From an alpha proteobacterium IMCC14465 (GTDB lineage: Bacteria; Pseudomonadota; Alphaproteobacteria; RS24): a DNA stretch of 64,000 nt. The notes under the pieces are model-generated. The model saw only the letters and a list, made by a program, of their open reading frames with translations, was not told the origin of the DNA and did no database searches. The translations under genes were made by a program, and so were the position numbers. This document shows, piece after piece, positions 37,205-48,989 of this stretch; the stretch's first letter is position 1; each line of letters starts with the position of its first letter. Location of the stretch: NCBI GenBank assembly GCA_000293845.2, contig ALYF01000001.1, positions 17,585-81,584 on the forward strand. The letters run 5' to 3'.

Positions 37205-37888
37205 TTACGGATGAATCAAGCCGTCCGTGAGGGTTATTTGACGATCCATAAGTCCAGCAAGCTCAGGATTATGCGTTGCAACCAAAGCAGCACTCCCCTG
37301 TTCATTTGCAGTTTCGAGCAAAAGCTCAAACACCATCCTGCCAGAAGTGGGGTCAAGATTACCCGTCGGCTCATCGGCAAGCAGTAAAACAGGGTCATTT
37401 GCCAGCGCACGGGCAATCGCTACACGTTGCTGCTCTCCTCCTGATAACTGCCCGGGGTAATGCTGATGACGTTCAGTTAAATTCAACCGCTTCAACAGTG
37501 CCGCAGCCTTATCCCGCGCTTCTTGCGTCTGCGTTCCTGCCAGACGCATTGGCAGCATAACATTTTCAAGTGCTGTGAACTCAGCCAGCAAATTATGAAA
37601 CTGGTAAACAAAACCGATAGACTGGCGACGCAATAAGGTTTGCTCAGCATCCGAACACCCCGCCACATCTTGGCCTAGAAGTTTGATGTCACCTTGATGT
37701 GCGCTTTCAAGCAAACCGACGAGATGCAGAAATGTTGACTTCCCTGCACCTGACGGCCCCAACAAAGCAACACTCTCCCCGCGATACAGAGAAAAATTAA
37801 CCCCATTCAGCACCTTTACCAGCTTATCCGTGTCACCATAGTGATGATGCAAGTCGGTGATTTCCAGAACCGTGTCACGCTCAGTCAT
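37205..37888 (-). CDS. lolD: Lipoprotein release ABC transporter ATPase LolD
   Basis: LolD powers extraction of outer-membrane lipoproteins from the inner membrane by LolC/E. The 227-residue ATPase has Walker A GPSGAGKST at residues 44-52, Q-loop FVYQFHNLLAEFTALENVMLP, signature LSGGEQQRVAIARAL, Walker B VLLLADEPTGNLD and the H-loop VATHNPEL. It overlaps lolC by 8 bases. Upstream membership in the lolC-lolD pair makes LolD more likely than the related FtsE or MacB-type ATPases. Confidence 0.95.
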   Translation of the reverse strand: MTERDTVLEITDLHHHYGDTDKLVKVLNGVNFSLYRGESVALLGPSGAGKSTFLHLVGLLESAHQGDIKLLGQDVAGCSDAEQTLLRRQSIGFVYQFHNLLAEFTALENVMLPMRLAGTQTQEARDKAAALLKRLNLTERHQHYPGQLSGGEQQRVAIARALANDPVLLLADEPTGNLDPTSGRMVFELLLETANEQGSAALVATHNPELAGLMDRQITLTDGLIHP

Positions 37889-39146
37889 TTCGCAACACCT
37901 CTACTGGCGCCAGCGATGCAGCCCGCCAGGACGGATAAAGCGTTGACAGAAAGGACAGCACCAGAGACAACCCCGCCACAATCACCACATCTTCAACAAT
38001 AATTTTAGCCGGAAGCTCGTTTAGGAAGTAGATTTCTGAAGGAAACAGTTCAGCCCCCGTCAGAGCGGTAATGAGTTGTCTAATCGTTTCAATATTTTGG
38101 CAAAACACAACGCCGACGATAACTCCGACCAGCGTGCCGACAACGCCAATAGAGGCGCCAGTGATGAAAAACACCCGCAAAATCGCCCCTCGCCTCATAC
38201 CCATGGTGCGTAAAATAGCAATATCACGGCTTTTATCTTTCACCAGCATCACCAGACCCGAGACAATATTCAACGAGGCCACCAGCAAAATCATCGTCAA
38301 AATAAGGAACATGACATTTCGCTCAACCTTCAACGCACCTGAAAGTGCCGCATTGGTTTGTTGCCAATCCCGCACCCAACCGGCTTCCCCAACCGCGCGG
38401 TCAATATCCGGTCTCAACGCCTGAATTTTATCCGGTTGCGCGACAATAATCTCCAGTGCCGCCATATCAGTGCTGGTGCCGGTTAAGGCCGCAACAGTAT
38501 TCATATCCGTATAGATAAATGTCGCGTCATAATCAGACAGACCGACCTCAAAAATCGTCTCCACCGCATATTGCCGGACACGCGGCGCCGTGCCGAAAGG
38601 TGTTTTTGCACCCTTCGGGGCAATCAATGAAATCGGCATGCCAATTTCAAGACCGTAAATTTCCGCCATACGCTGACCGATTGCAATACCGGCAGGCGCA
38701 CCTTCCCTTTGCCCCACACGGGACAAATCACCCAGTAGTTTATTATCCGTCAAAACAGGAAGCTGTTGAATGATATCCTTCTCAACACCGCGCAAAATCG
38801 CGCCCCGTGCCGTGGCGCCAACCGAGACCATAACCTGCGCCTCAAGAACAGGCGTCACACGCTGAACCCCATCGAGTTGAGCAAGACGGTCAACCACATC
38901 TTTTTGTGACTGAAACGCCCCGCCATAGGGACGCACCACCGCATGCCCGCCAACACCAAGAATACGCTCAAGTAAATCTGCACGAAAGCCGTTCATGACC
39001 GCCATGACAATAATCAACGTCGCAACACCAATCATAATGCCTAGAAATGACGCCCAAGCGATGAGCGATATCACCCCTTCGCGGCGGCGAGATCTGATAT
39101 ATCTGCCGGCAATCTGCCATTCAAATCGATTGAAAAAACCTGTCAT
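37881..39146 (-). CDS. lolC: Lipoprotein-releasing ABC transporter permease LolC/E
   Basis: This is the membrane subunit of the Lol lipoprotein exporter. The 421-residue protein has the family opening FEWQIAGRYIRSRRREGVISLIAWASFLGI, a first membrane helix around residues 28-50, a large periplasmic domain, and three C-terminal helices in an FtsX/MacB-like domain (DIAILRTMGMRRGAILRVF). Only one permease gene is present, so it probably works as a homodimer, as is common outside the enterics. It starts 26 bases after proS; a 17-bp tandem duplication lies in this junction. Confidence 0.93.
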   Translation of the reverse strand: MTGFFNRFEWQIAGRYIRSRRREGVISLIAWASFLGIMIGVATLIIVMAVMNGFRADLLERILGVGGHAVVRPYGGAFQSQKDVVDRLAQLDGVQRVTPVLEAQVMVSVGATARGAILRGVEKDIIQQLPVLTDNKLLGDLSRVGQREGAPAGIAIGQRMAEIYGLEIGMPISLIAPKGAKTPFGTAPRVRQYAVETIFEVGLSDYDATFIYTDMNTVAALTGTSTDMAALEIIVAQPDKIQALRPDIDRAVGEAGWVRDWQQTNAALSGALKVERNVMFLILTMILLVASLNIVSGLVMLVKDKSRDIAILRTMGMRRGAILRVFFITGASIGVVGTLVGVIVGVVFCQNIETIRQLITALTGAELFPSEIYFLNELPAKIIVEDVVIVAGLSLVLSFLSTLYPSWRAASLAPVEVLRND

Positions 39147-39152
39147 TTTTTC

Positions 39153-39192
39153 TTATCAGCCATTAGTTTTTATCAGCCATTACTTCTTATCA
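39153..39192. repeat. 17-bp tandem duplication across the proS stop
   Basis: TTATCAGCCATTA occurs at 39153-39165 and 39170-39182, with a partial third copy TTATCA at 39187-39192, all in a 17-base register. On the coding strand it covers the last proS codons, the stop and the start of the gap before lolC. Confidence 0.85.
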
Positions 39193-40516
39193 TGGGGGGA
39201 GATGCCAATTTTTCTATAGCGGCCTCCAGTGGCAGGGTTTCTTTTTCCCCGGTCGCGCGGTTTTTAATTTCAACCTCGCCAGCCTCAACCCCGCGTGGGC
39301 CAATAACCGCCTGCCAAGGGCAACCAATTAAATCCATATCTGAAAACTTACCGCCTGCGCGTTCATCACGGTCATCGTATAAAACATCAATGCCTTGCGT
39401 AGTCAGGCGCGCATAAATATCTTCGCAAACGGCATTGCACCCCTCATCTGTAATTTTCAGATTAATTAAGCCAATCTGAAACGGTGCAACATGCCACGGC
39501 CAGATAATCCCGTCATCATCATGGGATGCCTCGATAATCGCCCCAACCAGGCGCGACACACCAATGCCATAAGAGCCGCAATGCAGAGTAACATTTTGTC
39601 CATCCGGCGAGGCAACGGACGCATTCATCGCCTCACTATATTTTGTGGCAAAATAGAAAATATGCCCGACTTCAATGCCGCGCGCTTCCACTCTTTTATC
39701 TGCTGGAACCTCTGCCTCAAAACGAGCTTGGTCGTGCTTTTCATCTGTCGCGGCATAACCGGAAATATAAGGTTCAATCACCGGCGTCAGATCATCATTA
39801 TAACTCACCGCGGCACCAGGTGCAGGGAGTTCAATTAAATCACGGTGACAATAAACCGCCGACTCGCCCGTCTCGGCAAGGATGATAAATTCATGGCTCA
39901 TATCGCCACCAATCGGCCCCGTATCAGCCGCCATGGGAAGCGCTTTCAGGCCCAGTCTTTCAAATGTGCGTAGATAGGCGACAAACATTTTACGGTAAGC
40001 AATCCGCGCATCTTCAACATTGACATCAAAGCTGTAAGCATCTTTCATCAAAAACTCACGACCACGCATCACACCAAAACGCGGGCGTATCTCGTCTCTA
40101 AACTTCCATTGAATATGATAAAGGTTCAGCGGCAAATCTTTATAACTCCGCACATTATCGCGGACTATCTGTGTGATTTGCTCCTCATTTGTCGGGCCAT
40201 AAAGCATAGGACGGTCATGGCGGTCCGTAATGCGGAGCATCTCCTTGCCATAGCCATCATATCTACCAGACTCTTCCCAAAGCTCCGCAGACTGAATTGT
40301 GGGCATGAGCATCTCAAGCGCGCCCGCACGGTTTTGTTCTTCTCTTACAATATCGGCAATTTTGTTTAGCACACGGTGACCAAGAGGTAACCAGCTATAT
40401 ATACCTGCGCTTGCCTGACGTACCAGCCCGGCGCGTAACATTAATCTGTGCGATGCAATCTGCGCCTCAGCAGGGTTTTCTTTCAGAGTCGGCAAAAAAT
40501 AAGCAGATAGACGCAT
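39173..40516 (-). CDS. proS: Proline-tRNA ligase, short type without editing insert
   Basis: ProS charges tRNA-Pro. The 447-residue class II synthetase has the motif region [75 protein letters not shown] and a C-terminal anticodon-binding domain ([18 protein letters not shown]). E. coli ProS has about 570 residues because of an editing insertion (INS) domain between motifs 2 and 3; here the region after the [10 protein letters not shown] segment runs on without it, as in other alphaproteobacteria. AAAGGAA precedes the ATG. Confidence 0.95.
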   Translation of the reverse strand: MRLSAYFLPTLKENPAEAQIASHRLMLRAGLVRQASAGIYSWLPLGHRVLNKIADIVREEQNRAGALEMLMPTIQSAELWEESGRYDGYGKEMLRITDRHDRPMLYGPTNEEQITQIVRDNVRSYKDLPLNLYHIQWKFRDEIRPRFGVMRGREFLMKDAYSFDVNVEDARIAYRKMFVAYLRTFERLGLKALPMAADTGPIGGDMSHEFIILAETGESAVYCHRDLIELPAPGAAVSYNDDLTPVIEPYISGYAATDEKHDQARFEAEVPADKRVEARGIEVGHIFYFATKYSEAMNASVASPDGQNVTLHCGSYGIGVSRLVGAIIEASHDDDGIIWPWHVAPFQIGLINLKITDEGCNAVCEDIYARLTTQGIDVLYDDRDERAGGKFSDMDLIGCPWQAVIGPRGVEAGEVEIKNRATGEKETLPLEAAIEKLASPPMIRSNG

Positions 40517-40550
40517 TCAATTTCCTTTATTTATCATACGTCGAATGCCG

Positions 40551-40799
40551 CTAAATGCCGACAAGAATATCCGAGGTAAGAAGCCAGTATGTGATAATAA
40601 ACAAAACGCTTGCAACAAGTGTTGTGATAAGCAACTTGCGCCCGATAAGCAGATTGGCAGGGGCGCTACCCGGCGAGCCCGGCTCAACATCCCCAGCCTC
40701 ATCCTGAGTGACAACGCCAAAAGGCAAAACCATAAACAGCGTCACAAACCAAATCATGCCATATATGGCAATACCAAACGTAAAACCAATATCAATCAT
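40551..40799 (-). CDS. DUF1467 family small membrane protein
   Basis: This 82-residue protein has two hydrophobic helices (about residues 5-28 and 55-78) separated by a charged, Gly/Pro-rich loop, with IYGMIWFVTLFMVLPFGV and a ...VEPGSPGSAP loop. This matches the alphaproteobacterial DUF1467 family, often found next to methylmalonyl-CoA epimerase and proS as here. The function is unknown. Its ATG overlaps the last base of the epimerase stop. Confidence 0.85.
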   Translation of the reverse strand: MIDIGFTFGIAIYGMIWFVTLFMVLPFGVVTQDEAGDVEPGSPGSAPANLLIGRKLLITTLVASVLFIITYWLLTSDILVGI

Positions 40800-41203
40800 T
40801 AAACCTGTTCCAACTCAATCAGCGTCCCGCAAAAATCTTTTGGATGCATGAACAGAACCGGCTTGTTATGTGCGCCATTTTTTGGCTCATCGCTACCGGC
40901 GAAATGCGCGCCCTCGGCGATAAGCTTATCGCGAGCTTCCATAATATCCTCAACCTCAAGGCAAATATGATGCATGCCGCCTTTTGGATTACGTTCGACA
41001 AATCCGGCAATCGGAGAGTCGTCCCCTAAAGCTTCCAGCAATTCAATTTTCGTATTTGGTAATTCCACAAAAACAGTCGTCACGCCATGTTCGGGCAAGG
41101 CGACTGGATCCGTAACCTTGGCACCCAGAATATTCCGATAAACATTGGCGGCCTCTTCCAAATTAGGAACGGCAATCGCAATGTGATTTAACTGACCAAT
41201 CAT
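40799..41203 (-). CDS. mce: Methylmalonyl-CoA epimerase (VOC family)
   Basis: The enzyme interconverts the (R) and (S) forms of methylmalonyl-CoA in propionate metabolism. The 134-residue glyoxalase-fold protein begins LNHIAIAVPNLEEAANVYRN (metal His), has EHGVTTVFVELPNTKIELLE, the GGMHHICLEVEDI metal site and ends with HPKDFCGTLIELEQ. These match methylmalonyl-CoA epimerase better than lactoylglutathione lyase. AAGGAG lies before the ATG. It is followed by the DUF1467 gene with a one-base overlap. Confidence 0.92.
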   Translation of the reverse strand: MIGQLNHIAIAVPNLEEAANVYRNILGAKVTDPVALPEHGVTTVFVELPNTKIELLEALGDDSPIAGFVERNPKGGMHHICLEVEDIMEARDKLIAEGAHFAGSDEPKNGAHNKPVLFMHPKDFCGTLIELEQV

Positions 41204-41231
41204 AATGAACTCCTTAAGTCTTATCTCTTAT

Positions 41232-42893
41232 TTATACCGTGATGAAAGTCACTGCAACTTCCGGCTTTTTACCACACCGCCGGCGCATTTCCGAACGTAC
41301 CTGTTTGGAGATTTCTTGCTCGGCACGCTTGGGCGTAATTTTACCGTTTTCAGGAATAACACGCTCCAGCGCGTCAAACACCCAATCCTCAAGGCTCACC
41401 CCCAGACCGTCATCATCCGGCAACCCCATGAGAACCACGCCTGGCGCTCCTGCCAGACGACTGGCCTTATCCAACGCCAAACTCACGCCGATAAAGCCAT
41501 TAAAAGAAAGCCGCCGCCTCTCACGAGATGGGCATTCATCTGCAGGCATAAACACATCGCCATCAAGATGCAGCCTTCCTGAATAGACACGATCAACAAT
41601 CTCAGTATCGCCAGGGGCGAGCCTGACCATATCCCCATTGCGCACACAAACAGGTTGCGGCACTTGCAATTCTTTTGCCAGCTTTTGATGCGCCAGCAAA
41701 TGCCTAAACTCACCATGCACCGGCACAGACGCTTTAGGCTTAGCCCAGCCATACATTTCGATTAGCTCATCGCGGTTCGGATGTCCTGACACATGCAATA
41801 ATCCGTCACTGCCCGTTAGCACCTCAACACCAATCGCGGCGAGACGGTTTTGCAAATCCATCACAGATGTTTCATTGCCGGGTATCATTTTCGAGGAAAA
41901 AATAACCGTATCCCCCGGCTCTAGCACCAGATTAGAATTCTGCCCTGCCGCCAAACGTGACAGCGCGGCGCGCATCTCGCCCTGACTACCCGTACAGACA
42001 ATCAATGTTTTATCGGGCGGCAGATAGCCTGCTTCCGTCTCATCAACAAGTTTTGGGAAATCTTTTAGATAGCCGGTTTTTTGTGCCGCATTAAAGATGC
42101 GGAACATGCCGCGTCCCAACATAGTCAGATGCCGGTCGTTTTTACTGGCGGCTTTCCCGATAGCCGATAGCCGCGCCACATTGGAAGCAAATGTCGTAAT
42201 CACAACACGCCCCTTACAATGCTTAACTGTTTCGGCAAGAGTTTCAGCAACCAGAGCCTCAGAGCCGGATGTGCCGGGGGATAAAACATTGGTCGAGTCG
42301 CAAATAATTGCGTCGATACCTTCTTCCCCGAAGGCTTTCAGTTTTTCAACATCCGTAACCTTGCCAATTTGCGGGTCAGGATCAATTTTCCAATCGCCGG
42401 TATGAAGGAGATTGCCAACAGGCGTCCGAATTGCAAGCGCGCAGGGTTCGGCAATAGAATGGGTGAGGCCGATTAAATCAATCTCAAATGAACCAAGCGT
42501 TATCTGGCTATTTAATGGCAGAATATTCAACGCGACCTGATCTTCAATACCCGCTTCAAGAAGTTTCCCGCGCACCAGTTCAGCTGTAAATGGCGTCGCA
42601 TAGACCGGACAACGCAAACGCGGCCAGAGATAAGCCACAGCCCCAATATGGTCTTCATGCCCATGCGTCAATACCAGACCTTTTAGGCGTTTCTTATGTT
42701 GTTCGATAAAGCGTGTATCGGGAAGAATAACATCAATACCCGGCTCACCTTCACCCCCAAACATGACACCCGCATCGACCATAATCCAATCACGGTTTCC
42801 AGGCAGGCCATAGCCATAGAGATTCATATTCATCCCTATTTCCCCCGTCCCGCCTAGAGGGACGAACACCACATCTTCTTGTCGTTCAGTCAT
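41232..42893 (-). CDS. rnj: Ribonuclease J
   Basis: RNase J is a metallo-beta-lactamase/beta-CASP ribonuclease with endo- and 5'-exonuclease activity that matures and degrades RNA. The 553-residue protein has VFVPLGGTGEIGMNMNLYG, the zinc motif HGHEDHIGA at residues 77-85, HTGDWKID, ICDSTNV, the beta-CASP GSQGEMRAALSRLA, HVSGHPNRDEL, and PVHGEFRHLLAHQKLA. It overlaps birA by 8 bases; this nuo-birA-rnj order is frequent in alphaproteobacteria. Confidence 0.96.
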   Translation of the reverse strand: MTERQEDVVFVPLGGTGEIGMNMNLYGYGLPGNRDWIMVDAGVMFGGEGEPGIDVILPDTRFIEQHKKRLKGLVLTHGHEDHIGAVAYLWPRLRCPVYATPFTAELVRGKLLEAGIEDQVALNILPLNSQITLGSFEIDLIGLTHSIAEPCALAIRTPVGNLLHTGDWKIDPDPQIGKVTDVEKLKAFGEEGIDAIICDSTNVLSPGTSGSEALVAETLAETVKHCKGRVVITTFASNVARLSAIGKAASKNDRHLTMLGRGMFRIFNAAQKTGYLKDFPKLVDETEAGYLPPDKTLIVCTGSQGEMRAALSRLAAGQNSNLVLEPGDTVIFSSKMIPGNETSVMDLQNRLAAIGVEVLTGSDGLLHVSGHPNRDELIEMYGWAKPKASVPVHGEFRHLLAHQKLAKELQVPQPVCVRNGDMVRLAPGDTEIVDRVYSGRLHLDGDVFMPADECPSRERRRLSFNGFIGVSLALDKASRLAGAPGVVLMGLPDDDGLGVSLEDWVFDALERVIPENGKITPKRAEQEISKQVRSEMRRRCGKKPEVAVTFITV

Positions 42894-43713
42894 TTATCAA
42901 GTCCTTGGTTGCGCCAAAGAAAATATCTCCGGCTGCAATGAGGTGGATGCTGCCATCGCTTTTTTCAAGTAAAAGTCTGCCCTCTGCGTCAATATCTTTG
43001 AACGTTCCTGTCTGGCGCTCGCGCGTCAATACTGCAGTTATCTCTTCCCCTACGCCATAAGCTTGTTCCAGCCACAACAATCGAATGCCAGAAAAGCCAT
43101 CGCGCATCCAGAGCCCATATAGACGATTAAAATGACGTGCGAGAACGGTTATCATCTCCCGAGGTGAAGGCGAGACCCCCGCCGCGCCAGTCAACGAAAT
43201 CGCCGGATAAGGCGTGTCCGTCGGATGATGCTGTAAATTGACGCCAATCCCGATAGCAAGGCCAATTTCCTGCGCGCTCTTAGATGCATTGGATAAATTG
43301 GATACATCGGATAGGGTTTCAAGAAGAATACCCGCACATTTTGCCCCCTCAATTAAAACATCATTCGGCCATTTCAGTTTTGCCGGAAGAGATGTCATTT
43401 CTTGAATACTTGCCTGCACCGCCAGTCCGGCAACGAAACCAAGTTGACCCATCGTCGCAAGATCACAGCTTGGCTTGCACATTAGGCTTGTCATCAGATT
43501 ACCTTCTGGTGAGGACCAGTTTCGTCCCATGCGTCCGCGCCCCGATACCTGCCTATCCGTCATAATCCAAACAAATGGCGCATCCCCTTCGGTTCGGGCA
43601 GCAAATAAACGCCGCGCCTCATCATTGGTGCTTCCGGTTTGCGTTAAATGAATAAGGGCTGTGGCTTCGGGAAAATCAGGTGGAAAAGCCACCGGAAATT
43701 CAGCCATGGTCAT
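42886..43713 (-). CDS. birA: Biotin-[acetyl-CoA carboxylase] ligase
   Basis: The ligase activates biotin and attaches it to carboxylase carrier proteins. The 275-residue protein has [12 protein letters not shown], the biotinyl-AMP loop [29 protein letters not shown], and a C-terminal SH3-like domain ([20 protein letters not shown]). There is no N-terminal helix-turn-helix, so it is a pure ligase without the repressor function of E. coli BirA. It overlaps nuoN by 4 bases and rnj by 8. Confidence 0.94.
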   Translation of the reverse strand: MTMAEFPVAFPPDFPEATALIHLTQTGSTNDEARRLFAARTEGDAPFVWIMTDRQVSGRGRMGRNWSSPEGNLMTSLMCKPSCDLATMGQLGFVAGLAVQASIQEMTSLPAKLKWPNDVLIEGAKCAGILLETLSDVSNLSNASKSAQEIGLAIGIGVNLQHHPTDTPYPAISLTGAAGVSPSPREMITVLARHFNRLYGLWMRDGFSGIRLLWLEQAYGVGEEITAVLTRERQTGTFKDIDAEGRLLLEKSDGSIHLIAAGDIFFGATKDLIND

Positions 43714-45203
43714 TTAGGTGTACCCTGATAATGCACATAGCCAGGTTGAACATCCACCCCGAGAAAAGCATCGGCCGCATTATCAACGACAGTCACCAAT
43801 GGCTTGGGATAGATGAAAAACAACAACATCAAAAAGGTCGAAGCGCCCGCCAAAAGACTGAGATTGCGCGGCATTGGCAAATTCACCTCATCATCAGGCG
43901 CATCAAGATACATGATTTTAACAATACGAAGGTAATAATAAGCCCCAATCACACTGGTCAAAACACCCAGCACGGCAAGCGTATAAAGCTCCGCATTAAT
44001 AGCAGCGCGGAAAACATAAAACTTGCCGAAAAAACCTGCAAGCGGCGGAATACCTGCCATGGAAAACATGAAAACCGCCAGACAAAAAGCCATAAAAGGA
44101 CGCGTCTGACTAAGGCCAGACAAATCATCAATATTTTCAACCATGCCTTGTGAACGGCGCATGGACAAAATACATGCAAAAGTCCCCAGCGTCATAATCG
44201 CATAGATGATAATATAAATAATCACACCGCTAACACCTTCGGCGCTATTCTCGCCCGCAATGGCGGCAAAACCGACCAGCGCAAACCCGATATGACCGAT
44301 TGAAGAATACGCCATCAGGCGTTTAATGCTTTGCTGTCCAATCGCCGCCAACGCACCCAGTGCCATGCTCGCAAGCGACATGAAGATGATAATTTGTTGC
44401 CACGCATCTTGTGCCTGCGGGAAAATGGTAATCACCGCGCGCATAAAGAGCGCCATTGCAGCCAGCTTTGGCGCAACCGCCAGAAAAGCTGTTACTGGCG
44501 TTGGCGCCCCCTCATAAACATCAGGCGTCCACATATGAAAGGGTACAGCAGATATTTTAAAGGCCAGACCCGCCATTAAAAATACCATGCCGAAAATCAG
44601 ACCAATGTCATTTCCCGTAAAGCCGAGGCTTGCCAGTTCCTGAAAGTTAACTGTGCCGGAGAAACCGTAAATCAGCGAGACACCATAAAGCAACATGCCT
44701 GAGCTTAACGCCCCTAAAACAAAATATTTCAGCCCAGCCTCGGTTGATCTAACAGAGTCGCGATTAATAGACGCGACAACATAAAGCGCAAGGCTTTGAA
44801 GCTCCAGCCCCATATAGACAGCGATTAAGTCATTGGCAGAAATCATAATCGACATGCCACAACTGGCGAGCAGAACAAGAACCGGATATTCGAACCGTTC
44901 TATTTTTTCTTGGTGCATAAAATCATGAGATAGGACAAGCGATCCGGCGACAGCAATAAAGGTCATTGCCTTCATCAAAGCCGTAAAATCATTCATCAAC
45001 AAAGCGCCATTAAACGCAAAATACGCTTGTCCAGGCTGGAAAAGAACAACAGTAGCAGCGACCAGCAGGATAATAATTGCACCCCAGCTAATCGGGCGGC
45101 TCAGATTAGATGTGTTAAACACGCCTACCATCAACAATCCCATGGCGCCAAAAAAGAGGATAAGCTCAGGCAATATGGCCATTATGTCTGTTTGTAGCAT
45201 CAT
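43710..45203 (-). CDS. nuoN: NADH-quinone oxidoreductase subunit N
   Basis: NuoN is one of three antiporter-like subunits of the complex I membrane arm. The 497-residue protein has about 14 hydrophobic helices and the conserved [16 protein letters not shown] (with the essential Glu), [34 protein letters not shown] and [16 protein letters not shown] chose the ATG at 45203, just after the nuoM stop; a TTG at 45215 would add four residues. It is the last nuo gene and overlaps birA by 4 bases. Confidence 0.96.
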   Translation of the reverse strand: MMLQTDIMAILPELILFFGAMGLLMVGVFNTSNLSRPISWGAIIILLVAATVVLFQPGQAYFAFNGALLMNDFTALMKAMTFIAVAGSLVLSHDFMHQEKIERFEYPVLVLLASCGMSIMISANDLIAVYMGLELQSLALYVVASINRDSVRSTEAGLKYFVLGALSSGMLLYGVSLIYGFSGTVNFQELASLGFTGNDIGLIFGMVFLMAGLAFKISAVPFHMWTPDVYEGAPTPVTAFLAVAPKLAAMALFMRAVITIFPQAQDAWQQIIIFMSLASMALGALAAIGQQSIKRLMAYSSIGHIGFALVGFAAIAGENSAEGVSGVIIYIIIYAIMTLGTFACILSMRRSQGMVENIDDLSGLSQTRPFMAFCLAVFMFSMAGIPPLAGFFGKFYVFRAAINAELYTLAVLGVLTSVIGAYYYLRIVKIMYLDAPDDEVNLPMPRNLSLLAGASTFLMLLFFIYPKPLVTVVDNAADAFLGVDVQPGYVHYQGTPK

Positions 45204-45204
45204 A

Positions 45205-46698
45205 TTAATTGCCAACCCCTGTTAGTGCGTCATGGTAATTTACGAGAAGCGCTTCTACGGAAGCAGAAACAAGATCCAGAATAGGCGCCGGCCAAATACC
45301 AAAAATAATCGTCGCGGCTACCGGTGCTGCAATCACTGCAATTTCACGACCATTCATATCTGTGATGGATTGCAGCGCCTCGTTCTCCAACGCGCCAAAA
45401 CTAATTTTTCGATAAAGGGTCAACGCATAACAAGCAGAGAGAATAACCCCTGTCGCGGCGAGTAATGCCGTCCATGTACTCACTTGGAACGTGCCGATAA
45501 TGGTCAAAAACTCGCCAACAAAGCCCGAGGTTCCCGGTAATCCGACATTTGCCATGGTAAACAGCATAAAGACAGCCGCATAAATCGGCATACGATTAGC
45601 CAGCCCGCCATAGGCCGCTATTTCCCGCGTATGCATGCGGTCATAAATCACCCCGACACATAAAAACAGCGCGCCTGAAATCCAACCATGTGACAACATT
45701 TGGAAAATAGCACCCTGCACACCCTGCTGAGTTGCCGCAAAAATACCCATAGTCACAAACCCCATATGGGCAACGGATGAATAGGCAATCAGCTTTTTCA
45801 TATCTTCCTGCGCCAGCGCAACGAGCGAGGTGTAGATAATGGCAATCACACTCAAAGCAAAAACCAGTTCCGTGAACATATCACTCGCCAATGGGAACAT
45901 AGGCAGAGAGAATCTCAAAAAGCCATACCCCCCCATTTTCAACAAGACACCTGCCAAAATGACTGACCCTGCTGTCGGGGCTTCAACATGCGCATCGGGC
46001 AACCACGTATGAACGGGCCACATAGGCATTTTAACGGCGAAACTCGCAAAGAAAGCCAGCCAGAGCCATGTCTGCTCGGTGCTGGTAAATTGGAAATTCG
46101 CCAGTTCGGTCATATTGGTCGTTCCGACTTGCCAATACATATAAATCAGCGCCAACAGCATCAGCACCGACCCAAGCAGCGTATAAAGGAAGAATTTGAA
46201 ACTCGCATAAACGCGGCGCGCGCCCCCCCATATGCCAATAATCATGAACATAGGAATCAGGCCGGCTTCAAAGAAAAGATAGAAAAGAAGTAAATCTTGC
46301 GCGCAGAACACGCCAATCATCAGAGTTTCCAGCACAAGAAAAGCGACCATATATTCGCGCACGCGCGTTTTAATGGACTCCCAAGAGGCCAGAATACAAA
46401 GCGGCATTAAAGAGGTGGTCAGAATAATAAAGAGAACAGATATACCATCCACACCCATGACATAATCTATGCCGCCGCCAAGCCACCCAGCCTGCTCAAG
46501 AAATTGTAAATCTGTGCGGCTGCCGTCAAACTCAACCAACATAACAATGCTCAGAACCAACGTCGCTACTGTCGTCCATAGCGCGACAGCACGTGCATTT
46601 TTGCCGACAGTTTCATCTTCACCGGGAATCAACAGAATAAACAATGCCCCGAGAAGAGGCAGATAGGTAATTGTGCTGAGAATAGGCCAATCCAACAT
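45205..46698 (-). CDS. nuoM: NADH-quinone oxidoreductase subunit M
   Basis: NuoM is an antiporter-like proton-pumping subunit of complex I. The 497-residue protein has some 14 helices with [23 protein letters not shown] (essential Glu), [39 protein letters not shown] and [18 protein letters not shown]. It overlaps nuoL by one base. Confidence 0.97.
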   Translation of the reverse strand: MLDWPILSTITYLPLLGALFILLIPGEDETVGKNARAVALWTTVATLVLSIVMLVEFDGSRTDLQFLEQAGWLGGGIDYVMGVDGISVLFIILTTSLMPLCILASWESIKTRVREYMVAFLVLETLMIGVFCAQDLLLFYLFFEAGLIPMFMIIGIWGGARRVYASFKFFLYTLLGSVLMLLALIYMYWQVGTTNMTELANFQFTSTEQTWLWLAFFASFAVKMPMWPVHTWLPDAHVEAPTAGSVILAGVLLKMGGYGFLRFSLPMFPLASDMFTELVFALSVIAIIYTSLVALAQEDMKKLIAYSSVAHMGFVTMGIFAATQQGVQGAIFQMLSHGWISGALFLCVGVIYDRMHTREIAAYGGLANRMPIYAAVFMLFTMANVGLPGTSGFVGEFLTIIGTFQVSTWTALLAATGVILSACYALTLYRKISFGALENEALQSITDMNGREIAVIAAPVAATIIFGIWPAPILDLVSASVEALLVNYHDALTGVGN

Positions 46699-48629
46699 TA
46701 TTTGCCTCCTCCCAGCATAAACCAGCTAATCAGCCCCGCCACACCCAGCAACATCGCAAAGGCATAATGATAGACAAAGCCTGATTGCAGACGAACGACG
46801 TTACGCGTGACGTTCAAGACAGTGGAAGCAATGCCATCCGGCCCGAAACCGTCAATGATGAAGCCGTCGCCGCCTTTCCAGAAAAGGCGCGCCAGCCATT
46901 TTGCCGGACGTACAAAAATAAAATGGTACAGCTCATCAAAATACCATTTCTTAACGAGGAAGCGGTATAGTAACTCATGTTCACGCGCAACAACTGCCGG
47001 CAAATCAGGGCGTGCAATATAATAATACCAAGCCAGCACAAATCCCGTGACCATCATAATCAGAGGCGAGAATTTTACCAGCTTCGGCACGTCGTGCAGG
47101 TCATGCAATATATGATTATCCACTGCCGTAAAAATTGAACTTGCCCAGAAACCAGCCTGCCCATCGCCAATAAATAGACTCTTAAATGCAAAACCTGCCG
47201 CTACCGCACCAACAGACAAGAGCAAAAGAGGTATCAACATCACCATTGGGCTTTCATGGATACGGCTCAACTGGTCATTCGTTAAACGTGTCTTGCCATG
47301 GAAAGTCATAAACATGAGACGCCATGAATAAAATGATGTGAACAGCGCGGAGACAACCAGCAAGGTAAAGGCAAACATATGCGCCGGATTATGCGCCGCA
47401 AAAGCAGCTTCGATAATGGCATCTTTAGAGAAATATCCCGCCATAAACGGAAAGCCTGTCAGCGCAAGCGTGCCGATTAGCATAAACAGCCAAGTGAAAG
47501 GTATCATCTCACGCAAGCCGCCCATTTTTGTCATGTCTTGTTCATTATCAACGGCGTGAATAAGCGATCCCGCACCGAGGAATAATAAAGCTTTAAAGAA
47601 AGCATGCGTGAACAAGTGGAAAATCGCCACCTGATAAGCACCCACACCCAGCGCGACAAACATATAGCCAAGCTGTGAACAGGTTGAATAAGCAATAACG
47701 CGCTTAATATCGTTTTGAACCAGCCCGACAGTGGCTGCAAAGAAAGCCGTAATCGCCCCAAAGATTACCACCACTGTCATGGCTGATGGCGCAAGCTCGA
47801 AAAGTGGCGAACAACGTGCCACCAAAAACACGCCAGCCGTTACCATTGTCGCCGCATGAATAAGCGCTGAAACAGGTGTCGGCCCTTCCATCGCATCCGG
47901 TAACCATGTGTGAAGCAGAAACTGAGCAGATTTGCCCATGGCTCCCATAAACAGAAGCAGACAAATTGTCGGCAAAATCGGAACAATCTGCCCTAGGAAA
48001 ACAAAATTACCTTCGGCGAGCGCGGGTGCGGCAGCAAACACATCATCAAAATGAATGGAGCCGACTGTGAAGAAAATAGCGCCAATACCAAGAATAAGCC
48101 CGAAATCTCCGACCCGATTAACAACAAATGCTTTTATCGCTGCAGCATTTGCCGAGGGCTTCTTGAACCAGAAACCAATAAGCAGATAGGAGGCAAGCCC
48201 TACCCCTTCCCAGCCGAAAAACAGTTGAAGGAAATTATCTGCCGTTACCAGCATCAACATGGCAAAAGTAAATAAAGACAGATAAGCAAAAAAACGCGGC
48301 TGGTGCGGATCATGGCTCATATAGCCGATGGAGTAAATATGAACGAGGCAAGAAACGCCATTCACAACCACCAACATAATCGCTGTCAGCGTATCAATGC
48401 GAAGTTTCCAGTCTGCTTCAAAATTGCCCGAATGTATCCATTCCAAAATGGTAATGGTTTTAGGGCCTTCATAAATGGCAACCTTGGCAAAGGCGACTGC
48501 CGATAAAATGGCGACCAGCACCATAAAGCCGGAAGTGACATAGGTTGATGCCCGTGCGCCGATAATCGGGCCAAAAACACCAGCAATGAAAGCACCTAAT
48601 AGAGGCAGAAAAACAATGGCTTCATACAT
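46698..48629 (-). CDS. nuoL: NADH-quinone oxidoreductase subunit L
   Basis: NuoL is the distal pump subunit of complex I. The 643-residue protein has about 16 helices, [66 protein letters not shown] and [14 protein letters not shown]. The C-terminal third contains the long lateral helix and final membrane helix. It starts three bases after nuoK. Confidence 0.97.
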   Translation of the reverse strand: MYEAIVFLPLLGAFIAGVFGPIIGARASTYVTSGFMVLVAILSAVAFAKVAIYEGPKTITILEWIHSGNFEADWKLRIDTLTAIMLVVVNGVSCLVHIYSIGYMSHDPHQPRFFAYLSLFTFAMLMLVTADNFLQLFFGWEGVGLASYLLIGFWFKKPSANAAAIKAFVVNRVGDFGLILGIGAIFFTVGSIHFDDVFAAAPALAEGNFVFLGQIVPILPTICLLLFMGAMGKSAQFLLHTWLPDAMEGPTPVSALIHAATMVTAGVFLVARCSPLFELAPSAMTVVVIFGAITAFFAATVGLVQNDIKRVIAYSTCSQLGYMFVALGVGAYQVAIFHLFTHAFFKALLFLGAGSLIHAVDNEQDMTKMGGLREMIPFTWLFMLIGTLALTGFPFMAGYFSKDAIIEAAFAAHNPAHMFAFTLLVVSALFTSFYSWRLMFMTFHGKTRLTNDQLSRIHESPMVMLIPLLLLSVGAVAAGFAFKSLFIGDGQAGFWASSIFTAVDNHILHDLHDVPKLVKFSPLIMMVTGFVLAWYYYIARPDLPAVVAREHELLYRFLVKKWYFDELYHFIFVRPAKWLARLFWKGGDGFIIDGFGPDGIASTVLNVTRNVVRLQSGFVYHYAFAMLLGVAGLISWFMLGGGK

Positions 48630-48632
48630 GGC

Positions 48633-48953
48633 TTAACCTTTCATCTGGCTGACATCTTCGACTTCGATGCCGCCGCGATTGCGGAAATAAACGACCAGAA
48701 TAGCCAGACCAATCGCCGCCTCCCCAGCAGCAACTGTCAAAACAAGAAGCGCGAAAACCTGCCCGACGATATCCCCCAGAAAAGAAGAAAAAGCGACCAG
48801 ATTAATATTCACGGCAAGCAGCATTAATTCGATGGACATCAAAATAATGATGATGTTTTTCCGATTGAGGAAAATCCCGAATATACCAATGGTGAATAAA
48901 ATGGCCGCAAGGGTCAGATAATTACCAAGACCGATGGCAGTGTTGAATTCCAT
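48633..48953 (-). CDS. nuoK: NADH-quinone oxidoreductase subunit K
   Basis: NuoK is a small three-helix membrane subunit with glutamates needed for coupling. The 106-residue protein has [44 protein letters not shown] (conserved Glu in the second helix) and [24 protein letters not shown]. Length and motifs are typical. It lies between nuoJ (36 bases) and nuoL. Confidence 0.97.
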   Translation of the reverse strand: MEFNTAIGLGNYLTLAAILFTIGIFGIFLNRKNIIIILMSIELMLLAVNINLVAFSSFLGDIVGQVFALLVLTVAAGEAAIGLAILVVYFRNRGGIEVEDVSQMKG

Positions 48954-48989
48954 ATGCGCCTCTCAGCTCCCTATATCCCTTTAAACCCT

